Shown here: in pieces, positions 1-7,833 of the stretch
Position numbering within the stretch: position 1 is the first letter of the stretch
Layout: the number at the start of each line of letters is the position of its first letter
The notes under the pieces: model-generated
The model's input: only the letters and a program-made list of their open reading frames with translations
The model's database searches: none
What the model was told of the DNA's origin: nothing
Position numbers and translations under genes: made by a program
Source of the DNA: Phycisphaerae bacterium
GTDB lineage: Bacteria; Planctomycetota; Phycisphaerae; Phycisphaerales; SM1A02
Assembly (NCBI GenBank): GCA_002689385.1
Contig: NZFX01000061.1
Span: forward strand, 3,722 to 51,122
DNA: 47,401 bases
Reading direction: 5' to 3'

Positions 1-269
1 CATGTTGTAATTGAGTGAGTTCCCGATACCTTTGCGGTGTATCTAAACCAAACATCTGCACTAGAATTCCAATTCAACGAAGAGCTAGGGCATTGCGTGT
101 CATCGGGTTCAGGCATGCTTGGCGAAGCACTAATAGTGGTATACATGTTTGGGCCATCAGTTGCCCATAATGCGTCAGTACATTCATCCCCAGAGAATTG
201 TGCATGTGCAACACCGGTTTGCAAAGCGCACAATGTCACTATTACTGTTACTACTATTTTTTTGAACAT
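1..269 (-). CDS. Secreted cysteine-framed planctomycete protein, C-terminus beyond the window edge
   Basis: This minus-strand frame is open from about position 293 to base 1, so only the N-terminal part is present. From the ATG at 267-269 it begins MFKKIVVTVIVTLCALQTG and has a clear signal peptide ending AHA, followed by a mature start QFSGDECTDALWATDG. Further on come a DDTQCP segment and ADVWFRYTAKVSGTHS. That pattern (DEC.DA, an aromatic D-V-W-F-x-Y-T-A core, then a Thr-rich strand) resembles a domain common in secreted proteins of Phycisphaerae; this comparison is from memory. An in-frame ATG at 291-293 would add MHPKKAKK. I prefer 269 because it gives a normal signal-peptide n-region and has AAGG about 8 bases upstream. 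The plus-strand reading of the same DNA is its shadow. Binding or enzymatic role is unknown. Confidence 0.7.
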   Translation of the reverse strand, partial: MFKKIVVTVIVTLCALQTGVAHAQFSGDECTDALWATDGPNMYTTISASPSMPEPDDTQCPSSSLNWNSSADVWFRYTAKVSGTHSITT

Positions 270-470
270 CTTTTTCGCCTTTTTTGGGTGCATTCTGTAC
301 CTTGCACCGCGTCTACTACTATGCCACAAAAATGATTAAAAGTCGAGAAAAAACTTCGTTAAAAAGAGTATCAAAATTTGGAACCGTCCGATAGGTGCGA
401 ATATGGCTGTTTTTTGACGCAAAAGTAATTGTTCGATAAATTCATGTATTGCGGTCTAATGAGCGCATTG

Positions 471-519
471 CCGACTTAGAGAATCAGCCCTTCAAAGAAG
501 GGCTGATTCTCTAAGTCGG
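471..519. repeat. Perfect 20-bp inverted repeat abutting tRNA-Pro 3' end
   Basis: Bases 471-490 and 500-519 are exact reverse complements separated by a 9-base loop (491-499). The arm nearest the tRNA contains its last bases (516-519), so the tRNA acceptor 3' strand begins the hairpin. No T-run follows on the minus strand, so it is not a textbook intrinsic terminator for the tRNA. It could be a processing or termination structure, or a mobile-element or attachment-site relic. Confidence 0.85.
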
Positions 520-589
520 GGTGACAGGATTTGAACCTGCGGCCTCTTGTTCCCAAAACAAGCGCTCTGCCAAGCTGAGCTACACCCCG
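516..589 (-). tRNA. tRNA-Pro (anticodon UGG)
   Basis: On the minus strand the 74-base sequence folds as a cloverleaf. The acceptor stem CGGGGTG pairs with CACCCCG and the discriminator base is A. The D-arm carries AGCTCAGCTTGGCAGAGC, the anticodon stem CTTGT/ACAAG encloses loop TTTGGGA (anticodon TGG, reading CCA and other proline codons), and the T-arm has GGTTCAAATCC. The CCA end is not encoded. It lies 63 bases downstream of nuoA on the same strand and could be co-transcribed with it. Confidence 0.97.
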
Positions 590-652
590 CATAAAAGCGG
601 ACATTCTCGGTTACATTTTCCAAGGTGGGACATTCTACATGAAAAAACTGGA

Positions 653-1030
653 TCAGTCCCAGTTAAAAACACCCTTTTTCCATGCGTATATGTATGCAAC
701 GATGGAAGTTCCAAGGAAGAAGAGGATTCGACCGAGGAAAAGGGTTGCTTCCTCACTTCCCTGTGCGAGTTGTGAAAAATCAACTGCCCAGGGGTAGAGG
801 AAAATAATTTCAATATCAAAGACTAAAAACGTCATCGCAAGTATGTAAAAGCGAATATTGAAACGTTTTCGTGCGGTTCCGATTGGATCGACACCACATT
901 CGTACGTGGAATCTTTAACCTTGCCCGAACGCTTTGGTCCAAGGAGCCCAGACGCAATAATGTTAATGACGCCGAACCCAACGGCCATCAAAATGATGAG
1001 TAACACTGGGATGTAGTTCGTGAAATCCAT
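653..1030 (-). CDS. nuoA: NADH-quinone oxidoreductase subunit A
   Basis: A 125-residue membrane subunit of respiratory complex I, which couples NADH oxidation to quinone reduction and proton transport. It starts MDFTNYIPVLLIILMAVGFG and has three hydrophobic segments. Between the first and second is the hallmark loop YECGVDPIGTARKRFNIRF, followed by YILAMTFLVFDIEIIFLYPW. An upstream in-frame start at 1090 would add 20 unconserved residues. I chose 1030 because it gives the family's normal length and sits 8 bases after a TACAAT hexamer. Unusually, nuoB and the rest of the complex do not follow: the next genes are tRNA-Pro and a secreted protein. The other subunits must be elsewhere, as happens when nuo genes are dispersed. 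Confidence 0.93.
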   Translation of the reverse strand: MDFTNYIPVLLIILMAVGFGVINIIASGLLGPKRSGKVKDSTYECGVDPIGTARKRFNIRFYILAMTFLVFDIEIIFLYPWAVDFSQLAQGSEEATLFLGRILFFLGTSIVAYIYAWKKGVFNWD

Positions 1031-1038
1031 GGCTTGGG

Positions 1039-1044
1039 ATTGTA
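1039..1044 (-). promoter_or_regulatory. Predicted -10 element of nuoA (TACAAT)
   Basis: On the minus strand TTTTGGTACAAT ends 8 bases before the nuoA ATG. The TGG before the hexamer looks like an extended -10. Transcription starting about 7 bases later would leave almost no leader. No Shine-Dalgarno sequence precedes the ATG. Confidence 0.5.
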
Positions 1045-1458
1045 CCAAAAGTGAATAAGCAGAGGTACGAAGCGATAGTGCAGTTCGCAATCTGTCGAGA
1101 AAAACAACCGCGAGTAGGCCCAGACAATGATGTCGTTTTATCTACCACGGGTAGCTAAAATGGGTTGTATAAAAAACCCCAAGACGGTGGTGGGTCCGTC
1201 TCGGGGGGAAGAGAAGGAGTTTCACCCATTTAAGGGAAAACTCCGCACAGGTGCCTCAGTTCATCCTTGATCTGGGCGAAGGTCACAATTGAAGGAGTTA
1301 CATTTTCTGATGATGGTGTTCAGCCCTAAAGTTGAACATGAGAAGAGCACCGTTCCATCGGCGTGCATCTCAAGCAAGTGGTTCCTTCCTCTTACTTGTA
1401 CATCATCAGTCATCCGTGTTTTGGCTCCAACAATTCCCAGCCAGTTCTCTCCAAAAGA
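1045..1458. other. Gene-free stretch between nrdJ and nuoA
   Basis: About 410 bases without a convincing gene on either strand. It holds the 3' untranslated region of nrdJ, an intrinsic terminator at 1171-1206, and a weaker hairpin with arms 1216-1222 and 1238-1244. Short frames on both strands lack start signals or recognisable protein character. Confidence 0.5.
1171..1206 (-). terminator. Rho-independent terminator for nrdJ
   Basis: Read on the minus strand, an 11-bp GC-rich stem (1196-1206 with 1177-1187, one G-T pair) with an 8-base loop is followed directly by six T residues (1171-1176). It lies about 250 bases past the nrdJ stop codon and insulates nuoA. Confidence 0.85.
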
Positions 1459-4400
1459 TTATGAACAACCCAGCGAATCGCCGCAGTTCATACATTTGTA
1501 ACAAGTGCCATTTCGTACAGTAATCGCCCCACAAGATGGGCATGGTGGTGCGTCAGTTTGCAATTGTGCCGTTGATTGACTCAGTGACGATTGCATGGTC
1601 GATTCCTCGGTCGACATTCCATCGCCGCCGGTAGTTTGGACTGAGAGTTGTTGTGTCACAACTGTTTTCTCGATTTTTACTTCGGCGACCCCACCTGCTT
1701 TGGGTGCAATCCCACCACGAGCGGTGATCACTGAATTGCGGGGAGTTGTAGTCGCATTTTCTTTCGATTCTTCTGTCCACAGTGTGTCCTCCTTGACGGG
1801 TGTGGTTCGTTTCATTGGTGTCACGTGGGTCGGTAGCGTCGAAGTTGAGGGGCGATTTGGAAGGTTCGCTTCTCGGTAACCCTCGATAAACTGCATACCC
1901 ATCCATTGAAAAATATAGTCGACAAGGCTTTTTGCAAATGGAATATCACGGTTTGTTGTTATTCCTTGTGGTTCAAAACGCTGGAATGCAAATTTATTTA
2001 CAAGACTTTCAATTGGAACACCGTATTGCAACGCAACACTGATGGCTGTGCCAAGACTGTCCATGAGTCCACCAATAGTGGAACCTTCCTTAGACATAGT
2101 GATGAAAAGTTCGCCTGGACCACCCGTTTCATACATTCCTACAGTGAGGTAGCCCTCATGACCTGCAACGTTGAAATGGTGTGTAATGCTGTGGCGTGTG
2201 TCCGGTAGTCGCTTGCGCATTGGACGTTCAATGATCCGCTCAACGATTCGTTCGACCACTTCTGGCTTGTCATTTTCGGCCATGTCTGCAGCGGCAACAA
2301 CTTCGTTTGCAACTTCGTTGCGTGCTGAGTTTAACTCAACAATATCTTCGTCGTCCTCGAGCGTTGCGTCTGCCTTCGCGTTAAGCGGTTGGCTTAACTT
2401 GCAACCGTCTCGATAAAGCGCATTCGCTTTTAGGCCGAGTTCCCAACTGAGCCAGTACGCTTTCGCAATGTCATCGGTAGTCGCTTCATTTGGCAGGTTG
2501 ATCGTTTTTGAAATTGCACCAGTGATGAAAGGTTGGCAAGCAGACATCATTCGAATATGTCCCTCAGCGGCAATGTACCTTGTTCCGGTCTCGCCACAAC
2601 GGTTCGCACAATCGAACACCGGAAGATGCTCTTCTTTCAAGAATGGAGCACCTTCGATGGTGCCAGTGCCACAGATTCGTCGGTTGAGTTCACCGATTTC
2701 ATCTTTGGTAAGGCCAAGCAATTGCAACCCATTAAATGACGGATTATTTGTTGCTTGTTCACGAGTAATTCCGTGCGCTTCTAGTACATATTCTGGCATT
2801 GTCCATGCAGCGAACGAGAATGAAAGTTCAAACACTGTTGGCAACGTTTCGTTCATTGTTGCGATGTCTTCTGGCGTGTAACCGTTTGCAAGTAGGAATG
2901 CATTGAATGCGATTTCTTCGCCATCATCCGATACAGTCTTTGGCATGGGCGTATCAAGCGAAAGCGTGCCCATGACATAAAGCATCATTTGCTCAACTTC
3001 AATCGCTGTGTACCCCAATGCGAGAAGCGCTGGGTGAAGCGATTGATTTGCAATTTTAAAGTAACCACCGCCAGCAAGTTTTTTGAATTTCGTAAGGGCA
3101 AAGTCAGGTTCAACGCCGGTCGTATCGCAATCCATGAGTAAACCTATTGTGCCAGTTGGCGCAATAACAGTGACTTGTGCATTTCTGAAACCGTGACGTC
3201 CGCCAAGATCGATCGCTTCGTCCCACGCCTGAACAGCACGTCCAAGTAAGTCGCCGGCATTTGTAATATTGATGGAGTCATCATGAAACAGAGCGTGGTT
3301 AATTGGCACTGGGGCAAGTCGAACTTTTTCATATTCGCCGCTATCACGAGTGACGCCGTTTGCAGCACGGCTGTGGTTTCGGATAACACGAAGCATGTCG
3401 TCGGCGTTATCTGCAAAACCATCAAACGGGCCAAGCTCGCTGGCCATTTCTGCGCTTACTGCATAGGAGCGACCGGTAAGAATAGAAGTGATGGAGCCAC
3501 AAACTGCACGCCCCGCTTCGCTGTCGTATGGGATGCCTGCTTGCATTAGCATTGCACCCAAGTTTGCGAAGCCAAGACCGAGGGTTCGGTATTTCCAACT
3601 TTGATGTGCGATAGCTTCACTTGGGAATGCCGCCATCAAAACTGAAATTTCAAGAACAACGGTCCATAGTCGAATGGCATGTTCAAATGAATCAACATCA
3701 AACATGCGTGTATCACTGTTGTAAAACTTCAATAAGTTGAGTGACGCAAGGTTACACGCGGTGTCATCAAGGAACATATATTCGCTGCAAGGGTTTGAAG
3801 CGTTGATCCGTCCACTTTTTGGACAAGTATGCCAGTCGTTAATAGTTGTATCAAATTGCACGCCTGGATCTGCGCAGTGCCATGCTGCATCGCAGATGGT
3901 GTTCCACAGTCCGCTAGCGGGAATAGATTTGGCGACTTCACCATCTGTTCTTTTTATGAGATTCCATGTTTCTTCGCGATCGACAGCTTCTAGAAAATCA
4001 TGCGAAAGTCGAATGGAGTTGTTTGAGTTTTGCCCAGCAACTGTTTGGTACGCTTCGCCGTTAAAGTCGTAATCAAGTGTAAGGCCAAGGTCTTTCGCCT
4101 GTTGTTGTTTCGCAGGGGAGAGGTGTTTCATGCCTTCGACAAGTGCGGCTACTTTTAACTCTTCCCGCACTTTCCACGAAATGAATTCTTCAATATCTGG
4201 ATGGTCAACGTCAAGGCAAACCATTTTTGCAGCACGCCGTGTTGTACCACCAGATTTGATTGCACCTGCTGCTCGATCGCCGATTTTCAAGAAGCTCATC
4301 AAGCCACTGGATTTTCCGCCACCTGAGAGTGGTTCATCCCCACCGCGGACAGTAGAAAAGTTAGAACCCGTACCAGAACCATATTTAAAAAGTCGTGCTT

Positions 4401-5013
4401 CGCGCATCCAAAGATCCATGATGCCGCCATCGTTGACAAGATCATCGCTTACGGATTGAATAAAACATGCGTGTGGTTGTGGGTGTGAGTACGCGTCATC
4501 AGCGAGAGTGACTTTTCCTGTTTCTGGATCTGAAACAAAGTGGCCTTGCGCAGGACCTGAAATACCGTATGCCCAGTTCAAACCAGTGTTAAACCATTGC
4601 GGGCTGTTTGGAGCACTCATTTGATTCAACATCATAAAGCAGAGTTCATCGTAAAACGATTCAGCATCTTCAGGTGAATCGAAATAGCCATGTGATTCCC
4701 CCCAACTTCTCCAGCAGCCGACAAGTCGATGAATGACTTGCTTTGCAGACTGCTCAGGTCCGGTGACGGCTTTTCCATCTTTACCAACTTCTGGTGTGCC
4801 GTCTTCGTTAGTTTGTGGAACACCGGCTTTGCGGAAATATTTGCTCACCATAATGTCAGCGGAAAGTTGACTCCACTGTGCGGGGATTTCAGCGTTCTTC
4901 ATTTCAAACACAACGGATCCGTCTGCATTTGTAATTTTTGTTGCGCGTGTGGACCAGTCAACTGTGTTCCAAACGCTCTCACCTGCTGTTGTAAATCGTC
5001 TTTGTATTTTCAT
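1459..5013 (-). CDS. nrdJ: Adenosylcobalamin-dependent (class II) ribonucleotide reductase
   Basis: This 1184-residue enzyme reduces ribonucleotides to deoxyribonucleotides, generating its thiyl radical with adenosylcobalamin, so it needs no separate radical subunit and no oxygen. Visible family features are the redox cysteine in HACFIQSV near residue 183, the NPCSEYMFLDDTACNLASLNL-type active-site block near residue 408, and the CANRCGETG, HIRMMSACQPF and SKTINLPNEAT stretches near the end of the barrel. A TSCPD-like region follows (HHFNVAGHEGYLTVGMYETG). The tail is a CPSCG...CYKCMNCG zinc-ribbon-like cysteine cluster in the last 30 residues. Length matches the large TIGR02504-type enzymes. 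It is a single-gene unit with its own terminator at 1171-1206. I found no cobalamin-riboswitch box or clear NrdR box pair upstream. Confidence 0.96.
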   Translation of the reverse strand: MKIQRRFTTAGESVWNTVDWSTRATKITNADGSVVFEMKNAEIPAQWSQLSADIMVSKYFRKAGVPQTNEDGTPEVGKDGKAVTGPEQSAKQVIHRLVGCWRSWGESHGYFDSPEDAESFYDELCFMMLNQMSAPNSPQWFNTGLNWAYGISGPAQGHFVSDPETGKVTLADDAYSHPQPHACFIQSVSDDLVNDGGIMDLWMREARLFKYGSGTGSNFSTVRGGDEPLSGGGKSSGLMSFLKIGDRAAGAIKSGGTTRRAAKMVCLDVDHPDIEEFISWKVREELKVAALVEGMKHLSPAKQQQAKDLGLTLDYDFNGEAYQTVAGQNSNNSIRLSHDFLEAVDREETWNLIKRTDGEVAKSIPASGLWNTICDAAWHCADPGVQFDTTINDWHTCPKSGRINASNPCSEYMFLDDTACNLASLNLLKFYNSDTRMFDVDSFEHAIRLWTVVLEISVLMAAFPSEAIAHQSWKYRTLGLGFANLGAMLMQAGIPYDSEAGRAVCGSITSILTGRSYAVSAEMASELGPFDGFADNADDMLRVIRNHSRAANGVTRDSGEYEKVRLAPVPINHALFHDDSINITNAGDLLGRAVQAWDEAIDLGGRHGFRNAQVTVIAPTGTIGLLMDCDTTGVEPDFALTKFKKLAGGGYFKIANQSLHPALLALGYTAIEVEQMMLYVMGTLSLDTPMPKTVSDDGEEIAFNAFLLANGYTPEDIATMNETLPTVFELSFSFAAWTMPEYVLEAHGITREQATNNPSFNGLQLLGLTKDEIGELNRRICGTGTIEGAPFLKEEHLPVFDCANRCGETGTRYIAAEGHIRMMSACQPFITGAISKTINLPNEATTDDIAKAYWLSWELGLKANALYRDGCKLSQPLNAKADATLEDDEDIVELNSARNEVANEVVAAADMAENDKPEVVERIVERIIERPMRKRLPDTRHSITHHFNVAGHEGYLTVGMYETGGPGELFITMSKEGSTIGGLMDSLGTAISVALQYGVPIESLVNKFAFQRFEPQGITTNRDIPFAKSLVDYIFQWMGMQFIEGYREANLPNRPSTSTLPTHVTPMKRTTPVKEDTLWTEESKENATTTPRNSVITARGGIAPKAGGVAEVKIEKTVVTQQLSVQTTGGDGMSTEESTMQSSLSQSTAQLQTDAPPCPSCGAITVRNGTCYKCMNCGDSLGCS

Positions 5014-5420
5014 CGGTTCTGTTTTGCTTCCGTGCTTTTCTTTGGCTTACTTTTTTGTTTGTCTTGTTTGCTGTAAATGGTTCAAGTCTGTTCTTTAATA
5101 AATGTGCAATAACCCTCACAAGGGATGAAGTGCTGGGACGTGTGGTTTATTTTGTTGTGTGAGCAGCTGTTCAATTTCAATACTGATGAACGTTCTCTTT
5201 TGCGTTTTGCAAATTACTGCCATGAATTCCACTCTCTCCTGCCTTAGGTCCTATAAAAATCAAATCACACGTTTTTCCTTGAAAAACGACACTATTAGTG
5301 GTTTTTATTGCTGTTTTTTCCTGTTTTTCTCATTCAAGAATCAGAATTACAATGCTTTCCACACTTGCTTATCGTACCACTACATCTTGGGTCTGCAATG
5401 ACCTAGAGTACAAAATATCG

Positions 5421-5541
5421 TGCCCTTTTTAAAATAGTTGTAAATCCACAATCTATCGGAAGTTACGAAAGAGGAGTCTCGGCTACGGTTATGTGGAAAG
5501 GTTGTCGGCGGTCCTGAAGCGGCTTGGATGACGCCTTTTTT
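5421..5541 (+). ncRNA. Possible small RNA or attenuator upstream of pcrA
   Basis: A promoter-like pair TTGGGT (5388-5393) and TACAAA (5410-5415), with a 16-base spacer, precedes a non-coding stretch ending in an intrinsic terminator (stem 5507-5514 with 5526-5535, then TTTTTT 5536-5541). Inside, TCCACA and TGTGGA can close a long helix. No known RNA family was recognised, so this is a structural inference only. Confidence 0.25.
5507..5541 (+). terminator. Intrinsic-terminator-like hairpin upstream of pcrA
   Basis: GGCGGTCC (5507-5514) pairs with GGAT-GA-CGCC (5526-5535, two-base bulge), and is followed by six T residues. It points toward pcrA and would end a short upstream transcript. Confidence 0.45.
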
Positions 5542-5586
5542 ACAGATTTATGAGGGTTTCGCTTGGGTTCTCGAGCTTCTTCCTAC

Positions 5587-5592
5587 TACACT
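5587..5592 (+). promoter_or_regulatory. Predicted -10 element of pcrA (TACACT)
   Basis: TACACT ends 6 bases before the ATG at 5599, with a weak TTGGGT 18 bases upstream of it (5563-5568). This spacing predicts a leaderless mRNA and supports 5599 as the start, since no Shine-Dalgarno sequence is present. Confidence 0.4.
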
Positions 5593-5598
5593 GTCGAA

Positions 5599-7833
5599 AT
5601 GAATATGAGCATGGATGCCAAAGCAAATTCTTTAACAGACGCACAGCAAAAAGCAGTAACACACATACAAGGGCCGCTTTTAGTATTGGCTGGTCCAGGT
5701 TCTGGGAAGACGACTGTTGTCACAAAACGGATTGCAAACTTGATTGCTAATGGAGTGCAACCTTGGCAAATACTTGCGCTGACGTTTACAAACAAAGCGG
5801 CAAAAGAAATGCGCGAACGCGTATTCACACTTCTTGAAGAACAAAATTTGCATGCAAGGGGATTAACTGTTTCAACTTTCCATGCTTTTTGCGCGCGCTT
5901 GCTCCGTGATTGGGGCGACCGAATTATTGGCACAACAACGTTTACAATTTACGATACTGCTGACCAGAGAAGCGCGGCAAAAGCAGCTATACGCGCATGC
6001 AACTTAAACGATTCAAACTGGAAACCTGCTTCAGTGCTTGCTGCGATTAGTTCTGCAAAAAACAAACTTATTGATGCGGACACATTCGAAAATGAAGCAT
6101 CTGATTTTTATGGAAAATCAGTCGCTAAAATTTATAGAGCGTATGAAAATATTTTGCGAGGTAACGATGCGGTTGACTTCGATGATTTACTTATGAAAAC
6201 GGCACAGTTACTTCATAAAGATGCAGAAGTAAAGCAAGCAATGCAGGACCGATATCAATATTTGATGATCGATGAATACCAAGATACAAATCACACTCAG
6301 TTCGTTATTGCCGACAGTATTGCGAAAAACCACAGGAATATCTGTGTTGTTGGCGACCCAGACCAATCGGTGTATGCTTGGCGCGGTGCGGATATTTCAA
6401 ACATTCTCGAGTTTGAAGACCAGTACAGTGATGCAACCGTTGTGCCTCTTGGGCGAAACTTTCGCTCCACGGGACATATAGTTGAAACGTCCGCGAAATT
6501 GATTGCGTTTAACGCGCAACGTAAAGATAAAAAATTGTATACAGAACTTGATGATGGAAACATGCCAACAGTTTTGTCACTCGAGAGTGAGCGCGAAGAG
6601 GCCGAAGCGATTGTTCGCGAAGCTGTTCGACTGCGTGACGAAGGTGTTCTCTTGAAAGAGATGGCAGTTCTGTATCGCGTGAACGCGCTTAGCCGTGTGC
6701 TCGAAGATGCGTTTAGAAACGAGGGCATGCCGCATATTGTCGCAAGAGGCACAGCGTTTTATGCACGACAAGAAATTAAGCAGGCACTTTCCTATCTGCG
6801 GTTACTTGTAAATCCAAATGACGATGTAGCGTTTGTGCGAATTGTTAACATGCCAACGCGGGGTATTGGTGCAACATCAATTAATCGACTAGAACAACTC
6901 GCACAGATGCGTGGAATCTCGATGCTTGAAGCTATATCTGAAGTGTCAAAAGAACGGGGTTTTACAGCACGATCAGTAACATCAATGAAAAAATTTGCGT
7001 CAACTTGTCATCAGTGGCAAGTTGACGGAAGGTCAGATGAAAGTTTGACAGCGGCGGGCTCGCTTGCAGATTTAGTCGAGCGTGTTGTTCGTGAATCTGG
7101 ACTTGAGGCGTTTTATGCGAAGAATGCTGGTGAAGATGATCTGGAACGACTCCAAAACTTGGAAGAACTTGTTTCGGCTGCTTCTGAATTTGAGGAACGA
7201 CTTGGAATTGATGATGAACAACCGCCAACACCGTTGCACATGCTCTTTTCATTTTTAGAGCACGTCGCACTTGTAAGCGACGCTGATGCCGTCGACCCAA
7301 AAAACGGGGCAGTAACTCTGATGACATTGCACGCAGCTAAGGGACTCGAGTTTGATTTTGTCGCAATCGCTGGTTTGGAAGAAGGCGTGTTGCCCCACGA
7401 ACGATCGTTGTTTGAGAACGATCAAATGGAAGAAGAACGACGACTCTGTTACGTTGGAGTTACTCGTGCGAGGAAAAATTTGCTCTTGACAAATGCTAGA
7501 AAAAGAACGCAACGCGGTATGACAAATCGCACAATGGGTAGTCGATTTCTTCGTGAAATGGCCGGCTCATCCCTGATAGAGGAAGTTGCAGTCGAGCAGT
7601 GGGACGTGCCAGATGCAGATCCGCCAAGCCCTTGTGAGCAGGAAATTACAACAGGCTCAGTCGTCAGGCACAAGCGATTTGGCGTAGGTAAGGTGCAACG
7701 AATAATTCGCCGCACTCGTGGTTCAACTGTCACCGTGCATTTTCAAGGTGGTGTAAAACATCTTGTTCTTGAATATGCAAAATTAGAACTCGTTTCAAAC
7801 GGTTCATCCACAAGTTTTAATGGAATCGCATAA
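5599..7833 (+). CDS. pcrA: UvrD/PcrA-type ATP-dependent DNA helicase
   Basis: A superfamily 1A 3'-5' DNA helicase for repair and replication-fork clearance, 744 residues from this ATG. Motifs appear in the expected order: Q-motif LTDAQQKAV, Walker A AGPGSGKTT (residues 31-39), LTFTNKAAKEM, STFHAFCARLLR, Walker B region IDEYQDTN, motif III VVGDPDQSVYAWRGAD, GRNFRST, TLHAAKGLEFDFV with EEGVLPHERS, and RLCYVGVTRARKNL. The last 50 residues (VVRHKRFGVGKVQ...VHFQGGVKHL) form the Tudor-like tail typical of PcrA/UvrD. A TTG at 5563 is in frame, but the added residues are unconserved; ATGs at 5605 and 5611 are also possible. Its stop overlaps the next gene by 14 bases, so the two are translationally linked. 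Confidence 0.94.
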   Translation: MNMSMDAKANSLTDAQQKAVTHIQGPLLVLAGPGSGKTTVVTKRIANLIANGVQPWQILALTFTNKAAKEMRERVFTLLEEQNLHARGLTVSTFHAFCARLLRDWGDRIIGTTTFTIYDTADQRSAAKAAIRACNLNDSNWKPASVLAAISSAKNKLIDADTFENEASDFYGKSVAKIYRAYENILRGNDAVDFDDLLMKTAQLLHKDAEVKQAMQDRYQYLMIDEYQDTNHTQFVIADSIAKNHRNICVVGDPDQSVYAWRGADISNILEFEDQYSDATVVPLGRNFRSTGHIVETSAKLIAFNAQRKDKKLYTELDDGNMPTVLSLESEREEAEAIVREAVRLRDEGVLLKEMAVLYRVNALSRVLEDAFRNEGMPHIVARGTAFYARQEIKQALSYLRLLVNPNDDVAFVRIVNMPTRGIGATSINRLEQLAQMRGISMLEAISEVSKERGFTARSVTSMKKFASTCHQWQVDGRSDESLTAAGSLADLVERVVRESGLEAFYAKNAGEDDLERLQNLEELVSAASEFEERLGIDDEQPPTPLHMLFSFLEHVALVSDADAVDPKNGAVTLMTLHAAKGLEFDFVAIAGLEEGVLPHERSLFENDQMEEERRLCYVGVTRARKNLLLTNARKRTQRGMTNRTMGSRFLREMAGSSLIEEVAVEQWDVPDADPPSPCEQEITTGSVVRHKRFGVGKVQRIIRRTRGSTVTVHFQGGVKHLVLEYAKLELVSNGSSTSFNGIA

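Larger units (their letters stand above)
5014..5598. other. Divergent intergenic region between nrdJ and pcrA
   Basis: About 585 bases, AT-rich and containing no convincing protein gene. It includes a short hairpin (CGTTTTT/AAAAACG around 5269-5287), immediately followed by the 11-base palindrome CACTATTAGTG near 5289-5299, which could be an operator for nrdJ. A GC-rich hairpin with six T residues lies at 5507-5541. No B12-box-like motif was seen. Confidence 0.4.

Noticed and set aside
37-339. 100-residue plus-strand frame near the left edge
   Set aside because: Lies antisense to a frame with a convincing signal peptide and secreted domain; its hydrophobic end is the reverse of that signal peptide.
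471-519. Intrinsic terminator of tRNA-Pro
   Set aside because: The stem is perfect but no T-tract follows on the minus strand, so it was kept as an inverted repeat rather than called a terminator.
5014-5562. Cobalamin riboswitch or NrdR box pair upstream of nrdJ
   Set aside because: Looked for because class II reductases are often controlled this way; no B12-box motif and no pair of NrdR-like 16-mers was seen. One 11-base palindrome remains.
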